DNA from: Cloeon dipterum
Lineage: Eukaryota; Arthropoda; Insecta; Ephemeroptera; Baetidae
Reading direction: 5' to 3'
NCBI RefSeq assembly: GCF_949628265.1
Contig: NC_088790.1
Coordinates: 22,386,545 to 22,450,544, forward strand
Length of the DNA: 64,000 nucleotides
In this document: positions 25,701 to 37,700 of the stretch, piece by piece
Position numbering within the stretch: the stretch's first letter is position 1
How the letters are laid out: every line of letters begins with the position of its first letter
The notes under the pieces: generated by a model
What the model was told of the DNA's origin: nothing
Databases searched by the model: none
What the model saw: only the letters and a program-made list of their open reading frames with translations
Made by a program: the position numbers and the translations under genes

Positions 25701-28700
25701 AAAAACTTGTGGCAAAGCAAAATATTTGCAGCATAAATTTTTCGCGTGTTGTACCTCATTGGGCGCTGACTTGGCTGTATAGTAGACTTCGTCCTCCTCG
25801 TCGGCGTTGCTGCAAGTGCGGATGTCGTTCTTCCAGGCGACGATGTCGCTGCCGTTGCTTCCCTTGCGGCTGCGGAAGCTGTGCTCTAGGGAGGACTGCT
25901 CGGCGTCGTCGTCGCTCTCCTGCGCGGTCGTCACCAGCAAGTCCTTCATCTCCTTGGAAACGGCAGGCACGAGCACCACGCTGTCCTTGGTGATCTCAGG
26001 GTAGTAGGTCTTCCGCTCCACCACGTGCACGGAGAACTTGCCGTACGTCGGGGGGTTGGCCACCTTCGCGTCGCTGTTCTTCAGCAGCGACTTGCGCACG
26101 ATCGGCTGCGGCGGCGTCTCGATCTGCTTCGACGGTTTTTTCCTCTCGAGAGACTCCTTGCGTTGCAGCGACGACTTGCGTTCGAGGGGCGGCGGTGGCA
26201 GCTTGGACGGGGGCGGCTGCTTGGGCGACGGCGGCCGCTGCTGCTGGTCGGCAGCGAACAACGGCGGCATCGTCTTGCGCGGCGTCAACGTGGCGAACGG
26301 CGCCGACGAGGCGCGGCTGTGCGTCATTACAAACGAACGCTGCCGCACCATCGGCTGCACGATGCTCGGAGGTCGCTTTGCCGCCTCCGGGGGTGGTCGC
26401 GTCGGCGGCGTGGGTTGCTTCCGGTTCAGGGATTCCGCCCTCTGCAGACGCTCCTCTGGTTTAGTGGTTTTCTGTACAGGTGTCGGCGCGTTGATGAGCA
26501 CCTTCTTCCGGCGCGGCGGCGGCTGGGGGTGGCTCGGGGCGCCATCGTGGTCGAAAATCGTGCCGGGCTCGCTGTTGCACGACACGAAAACCTCGTCGGA
26601 CATGTCCGAGCTACCCGAGTTGGTGCGGATTCTCGCCACCGTCAGCCTGCATTGGATCAGGTGTTTGAATAAAAATGCAGTAATTTTTGAAAGCTGCGCA
26701 TTTGACGTTAGGGCCTGGGATAGTGCATAATTTTTTAAGTATGCGTGTATAGGAAATTCCTAAATGTTTATAAATAAAACAGACCAAATAATTTTTACTG
26801 TGAATAAAAAAAAATCGAAGATTGTCGTATTTGTATTTGCTGATTGTCTTGTCGGTATAGTGTTGGAAATTTAAGACAAATCGAATATTGTTTCTAGGCT
26901 TCCTTTCACTTGTTAAGTGCGTCTGACGCTTTGGGCATCTTTAAAATGCTCATCGATAGGATTTATTGGCTGGTTTTTAGGATCATGTCGAAAGCTTCAT
27001 TTCTTTAACTAATAGCTGAGCCGACCAAATTTTCCATTCCAATAAAGGCTCAACTTTTTCAAACGATAATTTAGTATCTGAAAGTGTCATTTCAAACCTT
27101 TTGGTTCACAATAGAAAAATATTTATAGACTCCAATGAGCAATAAAATGTGATTTTAAGAATTTCGCAAGTGAAATCTCATTTTGAATCTGACTCCGTGC
27201 AAGAGAACTGAAAACTCCACTTACTCTGTCGTTCATTGATTAAAAATAATTAAAAACAAAATGAGTAAAAATAGTCTAATATAGTTTATAAATTGCTCAA
27301 AACCCACGCGTCTAGAGAGAGCTAAATTCCTAACTCTCTACTTGCAGGCAATTGAAGCGTCAAGAGCTACGAAAATGAACTTTAGCACATGGTGTTTTGC
27401 TTTAGCTGCTCTTTTGTCAAACAACACCGATTGCAATTCTACTAAAGCAGAAAATTCAAGCACTTTTCTGCTGCATTTTAAACTTCTCCTGTTAATTGGA
27501 ATTAATGCAAAATAAAATGGGAAAATATATATATTTCCTTTTTCAGAAATAATTTGGCTTTGCCCTAAGGACAATGAAAAATTGCTGGTGTAATAAAAAC
27601 AATTTATTTTCGCGCTAAAAATTATTGGTCTGTAGTTAAACAGAAATCATTGCTACGCGTCCCAAGCCCTTTGGCCAAAGATGAGCAGCAGTCTGACCTC
27701 TTATTGACGGCGTGTTCAATGAGCGCCTCGTCGACAAGCGACAGCGCCTCTTGGGTGAGCCTCTCGAGATCCTGATCCTCCTCCTGCTTGGTGGGCGAGC
27801 GCGGTTGCTGTAGGCCGACCATTTCCGGCAAAGCGTCCTGGTCGTCGGCGTCCAGCTCCTTTAGCAGGTCGGTGGACACGCGGCGCGCCTCGTCGCACAG
27901 CGACTGGAACGCGCGACCGGGGGCGGCGTCCGGCCTGCGCACCTGTTGCGGCTCGATGCCCGTGAAGAGCGGGTTCTCCTTCCAGCCACCCTGCTGCTTG
28001 TCCGAGGGAGGCCTGTGTATGAGTGTGGCGCGAGAGCGGCAGTCAGTGTGCCTCTCGCGGCTCTGACGCAACAGCGGAAGGGCCGCCTGACGTCAGCCCG
28101 TGTGCAGAAAGGGCCGCGCGCAATGCTCACCACGCGCGCTTTTTCCCAAGTCGCGGCTCAATCTGCTCTTGCGAGCGTGCCCTAGATTGAAATTTATGCC
28201 GCCGCCCGCCTACTCGCCCAGTGACATTTTTGCTTAAAATTCTTGTCTATTTCGAGAGCAAGTGAGACATGAATCATACCCGACAGCACAATTTTGTTTT
28301 AATTTCCTACCTTCGTGAAGTAAAAATCACCACACCAAGCAGAAAAAATGTTAAATGTATTTTTGGTTAACTGTTTATTTTTAAAAATTCGTCATTAGTG
28401 TTTGATGTAGCCAGCAGATGGCAGTACTAATGATTAACAATTTTGGCCTCTGATTTCAGGATCAACCCTGTTGCAAGAAGTAGTGCATTCTAGAAGCGGG
28501 AAAGAATTCATTTGATGTGCTGTAAAACAAAAACGGCTCAGTCAATCTCGATAGAAACGTTAAAAACAGGGTTTCGGGACAAAAAAAATTAACGTCGTTT
28601 CTACTGCGATCAATAACAGAGCCAATTTTGGTTTTCAGCAGATGATGAAATTCAATCTTTCATCTTATTTACAATGCACAGTAGCTCAGTAGCAGGATTA

Positions 28701-31700
28701 AAGCTCAAAAATCGCGATGAAGAGTTTCCTAAAATTGTAAATAAACGGAAGAACCATCGGATAGCTACTTTGACCTTGACATCACCAATTGCCAATTTAG
28801 GCATAAATCTTTTAATTATTTATCATTGATTTAACAGCCATGAAGTAATTTTAAATTTACAAGATAGAAAGCCATCTTGGACAATCTGCGCCTAGCCACG
28901 ATTGGACTAAACAGTAACACAGATGTATGAAGCGAGGAAAAAAAGGAAACAGCCTCCTTTTAGGTCTCAAGTGGCTAGTGAGACACATTTTTTCATATTT
29001 ACTGTGAGCAATTGTTATAAAATTATTCATTAAAATAGAAAGCAAAGAGGACAAACTGAATCGTGGGACGTTTCAAAAACTTTTACGACTAGAAAACGAA
29101 CTTTTCCGAGCAGAAAACAATCATGATCAAAACATATAAAAAACGATAATGAATGCAAAATTTTCTTGGAAAATTTGAGGATTCAGGGTCAATGAGACTA
29201 TGACCCAAAAAATCTGATCAAAGACACAGATTCTTACGTCCGAGTAAAGCCTGATTTTTTTTCCAAAACAGGCGAAAATCAGATTGGCAAGAAATTCTTG
29301 CAAGCAATTCAAGAACAAAAATTTGGGGCCTTTGTTGAAACTTATAACGGAAATATTTGGGATAACAGTTAAATGTTATCTGATGCAAAGAATTCTAAAA
29401 AAATCCCACTAATGTGGTCGCATTGTCACGTTGTCAGGGTTTTGCCTTACGATATTACGACAATAATATGACATGTATTGTTTGCGATGTAATCGACGTA
29501 AAAAGCAACAATATTGTTAGGCAAAACCCTGACACACGTTGCATTCTTAGCAACCCAGGAAATGAGAATAAATCGAATAATGTTTTAATTTTATTTACGA
29601 TCTTGTATTATTAAGATCTTGTTATGAAAACATGTAATCTTTGGATTGCGCACCACACAATTTAAACGTAAACAACGTAAAAATTATTTCTTGACTTTTG
29701 ATTGATGTATAATTTGATTTGGTTCATCGCAGGAAGATCAAAAAGCGATTGCTTTTGCGTTCAAGAAACTTATTTTCGCGCCAAAAATAGTTACATTTGC
29801 CCAGTAAAAGAAAAAATTGAGAAATCGTTTTCTCAAAACAATGTGTGCAGTCTCAAAAAGTGGCCATTTAATTATTTACTCAACACTCCAGTTTAGAGAG
29901 CGTAGGGTTTGTAATTGAGTTGTCTAGTTTGTTTACGTCCCGGCATGGCGTGTTTGGGTCCAACCCATGCAGTCAGTCAGTCGGTTGGTATTCCCTCCGA
30001 TTGTGACATCTGCATGGGAAGGAAGCAATTACGCGTTTATAGTTTTCGATTAGGCACGCCTTGTCGGCTGGATATTTTTTCTTCACCAGCATTTATGAAT
30101 CAATTAACACGAGTGTAATCCCCTATATGGGGTAACAATAAAATGACGCCTTCTCTGTGGCTTCCACGACACCAAATATTGTTCTATGACAACACAAATA
30201 TTACTAAAGATGAGTCATTTCACTGGGTTTCAATCTAATTTCGTTTCGGTGGCCCTGAAATTAAAATTGCGTGCCGTGATTCATGTCTAACGCAGCAGCT
30301 TTGAGCAACCCGATATGCTTTGGACAGCAAAAAGTGGTGAAAACGACACCCGGGCGGGCGGGCGGGCGGCGGAGGCACAAAGAGCCTGAACAGATCTGTC
30401 TGAGCATCAATCGCGCGGCCCTGTCCGAGAATTTGCAACTCACGGCTCGACGGCTGCTTTCTCCGAATCGGCGGTTTTTTTCATGACGGACGGCGGCCTC
30501 GGCTTGGCCGCAATGTCCGGCTTGGGGGCGGCGCTCTTCCTGCTGGTCAGCCTGGCGGAGGCGGTGATGCCGGAGGCGGCCGCGGCGCTCTCCACCTTGT
30601 GCCTCAGCTCGTCCTCGACCTCAGAAGAGTCGGTGTTGCGGCGTAGGTTGTGCAGCCACTCGGACACATTGCCCGGCAGAGGCGGGTCGCGGCCCACTTG
30701 GTGCGCCTTCCCGACCCAAAAGTCAAATTTAGAACCGGAGAATAATTCGAACCGATAGTGCTGCCGACGCCGCGTTACCACCTCCTATCTCGCTGACTTG
30801 CTCCTTGTGACGCCCGCGATCAGATTTTATTGTTCTTATCAGTGGAGGAAAAATGCTCGCTTTCTCGCGCATTTCGCGTTATCTGCGCTGTCACGTGCAA
30901 TGCGATTTGTTTGTTTCGTTAATTCAGCACTTCCTGCAGGCCAACTAACTCCATTTGTGATTTGCCCGTACGATGAGAGAGATAATATCATAGAGGAACT
31001 GCTAATCTGGTTTTTGTTTAGTGAAAGTGCTTTTTTACCGTGTACTGCTGAAATTACGATTTTTCTTTAACCGACTCTCTCGGGTTTAAAGGAAGGAAAT
31101 AATGAAAAATCACGTGAGTTGGTTGGGGATTGAATTTCTTTTGTCACTAAATAATTTTCGTGATCTATGAAGCAGAAATTTTACTCATCAAAGGCCGCCT
31201 GAATAGAACGAGTGACACCATTTTTTAATATTAAAATAATTTTTTGGCTTGATTTTCAGACAGCCAAAACGTTTGGTCGAAAACATGGTTACAGATTTGC
31301 AACAATTTAATAATCCATTGTTACCACAAAAAAGCGTCAATCGTTCAATTCAGGGCAAGGAGTGTACAACCGGTAAAAATTCCTTAATTCAGAGGGTCTT
31401 TAATATTTTGAGCTTGAGGATTTTTCAAGTAGAGATTTTATGTCGCATGCAGGTGAGTGGCGGGCATTTTCACTTATTGTGATCGTTTACTGTCAATCGT
31501 TTTCAACAGCTGGGGATTTTAAATTCTCTGCAGTTTCGATTTATTATTTTTAATAAAAGTACTGCTCAAAATGCCTTAAGGACCGAAATATCAACTATTA
31601 AAATTCTTCACTTTTATTTACCCATCCCTGAAAAAGAACCCTCTTTTGTTAAATTTGTTTTTAAAGATATTGTATTATAATTTCCCCCATTGTCTCAGTC

Positions 31701-34700
31701 ACAAAATTATCATACCAATTAAAAATAAAAGAGCTGCAAGCGAGAAAACTACCGAGGGAAACTTACATTTGAAAATGGAATATTTGCGTCTGAAAAAAAT
31801 GCGAAAAGAAACTTCCTCGTTGCGGCCCCTCTCGTTGCCTCGGTGGCAGACCGACTGGATTAGCAGCCTACCAACCCACCGACCAAACGACCCAGCAGAT
31901 TGTCTGAGTGAATGACTGACAGAATTATCAAACGAATTGACTTCTCTTTTAGCTACAGTGCACACGCATAAACAGGCAAACCACTCTTACAGAATGACAT
32001 CCTGCCCGCCACCCAATGAGAGAGAGAGAGAGAGAGAGCTAAGTCACAGTTGTGGCCAAATGGAAGCACTTTATCAACATTGTCTTCTCAGTTTCACCGA
32101 GGTTATTAAATAGATTTAAAATTAATTTAAGACCAGAGATTTTTTTTTAAATAACTGAGAGTTATTGTCGGAGTAAGGTATGCAACCTGTGCGGCAGCCG
32201 TGCATACCTGGGCCAGTCTAAGCGTCGGGCGTCGCAAGGAGCGTAACCGAGATACAAGCGACCTTTTCAGTTCCTCCACTCATTTGCACGGTACGGTTTT
32301 CCTCCCCACGCACAATTTAAATTCGGCGTGGTCACGTATCTGCATGAATGGAGACGGTATAATTGAAACAAATTCAAGACAATTAAGCGCGCGAGTGGCG
32401 GTCCACTTGTTGCTGAACGCATCTCAGGAGGCGGAAACACGCGTGGCAGCAGTCGAAACCCTGGCCGAAGGTTACCATGGACGGAGGCGGCGTCGGAGGC
32501 GGCTGGGGGCTGAACTGAAGCAGGGCACCGCGGGCGGGCTGGGGCGGCACCCTCGTCCTGAAGGCGCAGCAAAACTGGTCGCGTTATCGCGTCGTGTTAT
32601 CGCGACAGGAATTGATGCTGACCGCATTTGACGTTGTTACTTGCGCACATATTAGCAGCGCTGCGCCGACAGCCAAGGAAAATAAAACACAAAATAAAAC
32701 ACTAGTGCTGGCGGCGGAAACTGCGAGTCGGGCGTGCCGCACCGCCGAGGGTCGCGCTGACCCATGCCGCTCCGGCACAAGACTGGCCGGCCGCATCTTC
32801 GCCGTCTCGCCGACCCCGGCCACGCCCCTCCACTTTGCGTCACCCCGAAATAAAGTCCGTCGTCGGCCGGCCGCCGGCTGGACCCTGATTCATCGTCCCG
32901 GTTGCATCTCAGCCAGCTGCTTTTTCGTTGCTGCACTCCCAAAGCAGAGTCGAGCTGCCGAGCGCGATAAGAACGACGCAGAGCAGCTTTCAGGGGAAGT
33001 AGGCTTCCAGATTAGGAAGTGCTCCTCTCCCGTTTGAGAAACAAGCTGTTAATTTCTTTCCGAATGGATTCAAACCCAAGCATTTTCGTTTCAAATGATT
33101 TGGAGTACGAAAATAAGCAAGCGAGTTGATCCGGTCGGGGGTTATTTAGGTCATTGATTGATGGCATTTAGACAAACTCGTGTTCTCTAATAAATGGCAC
33201 CACGTGATATTTCCACGAGATGCTCACAAAGGGCGGCTAATGTTGTGTACTCGATCGCGCATAGTCCTCACTTTGTGTAATAATAACCCCGCCTTTATTG
33301 CACACTTGCGAGCAGCAAGGACGGAAAATTTTTACGGCTTGTGGGAACTTCCTCTTTTCAAGCGTTGCTGAAAATGGGGTTGATGTAAAACAGACGCGTA
33401 AAGCAATAAATGTCTTAATGCGACTGACCAAGCAGAAAGTTCAAACTAGAGGAAGTTCGTGAGTGTATAAATATTAGAATCCTTGACGTAATGATGTGAA
33501 CCAAGTTCAGTGAACAAAAATATTTTTTATTAAAAATTTTAAGCAACTAATGGTTCGTTGTAAATAATGACGAAATGTTTCAAAATTGATTATGTTAAAA
33601 TTAAAATTTCTTCAATGTTGAAATGAATTTTTATTGTTGGACTTTTTGGTGAGACGAAATAATCAAGAGATTATGAAAAAATTATGCTGGGCTCAATAAC
33701 GTTTATCAAACGTAATTATTTTAGTGCAGGATTCTGAGAGATCATTCAATTGCCTATTTTTCTTGGTGGTTCAGTTTTTCTGGCAGTTTATAATTTTCTT
33801 TCAAGATGTGTAGATTGAATAATATTTCCTATCTGAGTAGATTTTTTCGTTTTCAATTTAAATTAGATTGTTTCAATTTAAAAAAAGTCATTTTAGGTGT
33901 TCCCTCCCTAATGATAAATATGCATCCAGGCACCCTTTCACCTAAAAAACGATTACAATTGAGAAATATCCCCATTCACCCAATTCCCATTGTTATGTTT
34001 TCAAGTTTCGAAACAAAACCATGAACTCTCTAAGTGTCAAAATCAACACATTCCCCCCTGAAAAATAATCAGTAGCACGCATCGGCGGCGCTTAAAGTAG
34101 AGTGCAGAGGGGGTGCAGAGTGATTAAGTCGTCCCATCACGCGTTGACTTCTGGTGCCAAAGCACTTGACAGGCGCGGCAATCAAAGCAGTCTCGAGTGT
34201 ATTCGTTCACAAGCGCATAAGCACGCCTACAGTGCACTGTGTGAACGGCGCGGCACAACTTTTCGATGTCGCACAACTCGACGGCTAAATTAATTTGTCA
34301 GATGGAGGCGTCGAGAGACAATCACAATGCGCGTTCTCGCCGCGACAAGCCGGCGAACGATTGAAACCCGAGGTTCCATTGAGCCGAGGCTTTTTGCGAG
34401 TCAGCGAGCAAATGTTTACATGGTTGCAGTCGTAAAAACGTTCAAGTGGAAGTCTGCTCCGTCGGATGCAAATCGCTCCGGCATGTGTGCGTGTGTGGCC
34501 CTGCACATGTAAATTAACTAATCTATTTATTGCACTATTCTCCGTGCTATTATGCAAATATAGGGCATGCGAACCCTCTTTAATTTCGTGGAAATACTAT
34601 TTTTATGAAGCATGCGGATAAAATTAATTAATTAATTTTTCCTTTTTTTCTGGTTATTTATTATTCTTGATGATGAGCGAGTGAGGTGTATAAGCCGATA

Positions 34701-37700
34701 TATCAACTTTTTTAATTATATTTTCTTACAGTACAATTTTACTAGGAAATTTGACTAAGTATAATAAAATACTTAAGAACTATGTAAAAATGTTGGCTCA
34801 TACCACAGTCAAATAATGTGACATGGAAATGTTACACAGACAAAAAACATTTACCGTGATATTAAAATTTGCTTATAAAAATATCATTCATCTCTATTTT
34901 TTAACCCACATTTTATCTATTTTTATATTATTAAAGGCTACTAATCCAATTAAAATTCGTAGTAAACATAATTTATTATTCAATTTCGCGGTTGGTGCAG
35001 GTTCGCATAACATGTAATCGCGGCTTGCTCTATTTCCATTCACAATCACAATCGGCGCAGTCTAGTTGCAAAGCAAAATAAAGGGCAGTCACAGTACCTT
35101 GGCGCCAGTGGGTTTGTGGATGTAGAAGGCCTGTCTTTCATCGCGGTCGTAGTATTCATCCCAGCCAGGCGGCAGCACCAGTTCCACGGCCGCTGGGCTT
35201 GGCGAACGCGACTTGGTGCCCTCTTTCGGCGAACGATGGCTCGAGCGCGGCTGCGAACAGAAAATAATAATCGGTCGCGTTAACAGGGGAAAGCTGCTGG
35301 CCAATTTCGAGCGCTGATTGCGGGTCATTTATAACTATATATAATATTATATTGAGCTGCTTTTGTGTTTTTCTTTTTGTGTCACGACCACCGATGAGAA
35401 TCAAACCTTTTTTGTTTAATATCCTTTGTAAATTGACGTGAGATTCTATTTGCGGTCGCTTTTGTCTTATGATTCGATTTGCCAATTGGGATTATGTCAG
35501 CGCGCCCCGGCCAATTATGGTAATTTTGCAAATTGCGCTGCCTCACGCTTCTGTCTATAAAGTTACGCAAGGAGCAGAGTAGAAAAGTATCCTTTCACAA
35601 CGTTGTGAATTATTTAAATATATATTTTTACTCCTATAAGCAGGGAAGAATAATATTGAACCATCCGTTGGTTTTTACAAATCAATTTTTGCCAATTTCC
35701 CGCTCAAGAAATGAAAAAATGTTTTGATTTTTTTCCCGAGCAAAAATATATCATTTGCGGTTAGTTTAAATTACTTTGTTTGAAATTGATCTTCCATCCC
35801 CCAATTTTACCAGCATATTCTGTGTACCCATAGCTCAAGTCGAGGTAATGTGCAAAAAACTTACATATTACTGAAAACTTGGGTACAAATAATTCCTTAA
35901 GTTCTTGGTAATTAATGAAAGAAAAAAACTCGCGGTTTTTGGCAACCCAGACTCGTAGACACCACACACATCTAAGAACTCAAGCTCTTGGCAATTTTTG
36001 ACACCTGCAAAGCTTACCCAAAAAGACATTATTTGGCGAACCGTAAATAATCACACAATAAACAAACATGTAGGCATGCACAATAAAAGCTAAAAAATAT
36101 TTGATACCTCATTTTGCCTAGTGTCCTCGTGCTCCCTATTGTTTCCAACGATTCTAGTTCTTGGCGGCTTCCAGCTCTTGATTCCTGTGATGCTGTGGAA
36201 GTAGTAAGCGCGACCATTTTCGGTGCGAAACTCGGACCAGCCGCCAGGCAAAACGCGTTGCGGCTTCTCCCTCGAATCGGGCGTCGGCGGGTCCAAGGGC
36301 TGCTGATGCTGGAGGGGCCGTGGCGCCACATTGAACGGTGGTACTTCGTCGTCGTCATCGTCGTCGAGGCTGTTGGATGAGTTCTTGCTGGGGATACAGA
36401 GTATGGCCGGGCGACGTCGACACCCCACCTAAAGCGCCGACGGACAAAGCAAACAAGCCGGAGGTCAAAATCACGAAAGCACACAAAAATGACGTGAAGC
36501 AGCAATTTAAATATGCACGGCACGAGGTTGTTTTTGAGTCGAGGGATATGCAGAGGGGTGTTCCGAGGGGCAAGTGTAATTATTGTTGCTCAATGCCCCG
36601 AAAAGAGGGTCGCCTCTGTCTCTGCCTTTGGTTCATTTTTAATGAGCACTGCCGTCTCACTGAGAGCATAGGTTGTGCAACACTGGTGAGAACTGACGGT
36701 TTGTTTTTCACTTATTACCAGACTCTGTTATTCGTAAAAGCACTCTGCCTTTCAAAATCTTAATGACATCGTGTGCTGGTTTTCACGGGGATCGCGTTAA
36801 CAGTTTTAACTAAATGTCATTACATTTTTATTGTTTTAAAAGCTTATTTAGATTTTCTTAAACTTTTTAAGTTAAATATATACGCATTTTATTATTTCTT
36901 GATAACCATAGTTAGAGTTCAACAACCTGCACACCGTTTTAAAAGTCCTTATATGCACCTGAAAATAAATTCAATCACAAATATCCAAACAACACGACTT
37001 TACTTTCTTAAAAAATTAAAGAAGGCGGATTCTAACAGTTATCATTAGAAGTGAAACGGAAACTCACTCAATACCTAGAATCGTCCAAATTGTGTGGCTT
37101 TTTGACGTAAATATTTTTTACTCCTCTATTAGTGGGCACTTCTCCTCATATAATGATATACTACAGATAAAAAAGGACTCTAAAATGGTACTATTAACAT
37201 TCCTTTCACAGCATTCTTGATTCTAGACTGGATAAAATAAAAATTTACAAAAACAGCTGTCGCATAAATGAATAATTAGGCGGCCACAGCGAATATTTTC
37301 TGCCAAACACGCAAATGTATTCCAATTAGCATTCGGCGCACGTGTAATAAGGATTCACGAAGACTATGTGCTCGAGCCAAGAAAAGAAAAACGCTCCGTC
37401 GCGTTGTGGGAAGGTGATCAACCTGTAATTTAAAGGTTAGCACACCGGGGCCAAAAGCAGTCAACTTCGCGTCGTGCGCATGCAGCCGAGATCGCCTTTC
37501 TCATTTCAATGGTTTCTCGAGTGTTCAGAATTAACATGTACGCAAAATTGGTCTGCTCTCTGTGGTGAGGAAAGGTCGTGCACGCCATCGGAGAAATAAT
37601 AGATTTGTTCTCCATCGTGCCAACAGTTTATTTATTTCAGTATGATTAGTTTCTGTTTGTTTTTCTTTAGAATGGCTTGTTTTTGTTGAATCCTTGCCTT

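Larger units (their letters stand above)
28013..30443 (-). other. RhoGAP gene intron 6, with a MITE-like element
   Basis: An AT-rich 2.4 kb intron. It carries the 103-base inverted-repeat element at 29432-29534, described separately, and a (CGGG)n tract at 30349-30369. Confidence 0.5.

Noticed and set aside
26025-26730. Plus-strand open frames of 215 and 230 codons
   Set aside because: They are antisense shadows of the large GC-rich RhoGAP exon 8, rich in Arg, Gly and Cys, with no domain.
32200-33037. Long open frames on both strands (up to 147 codons) in the GC-rich segment
   Set aside because: GC-rich DNA lacks stop codons by chance. The translations have no family features and the frames overlap on opposite strands.
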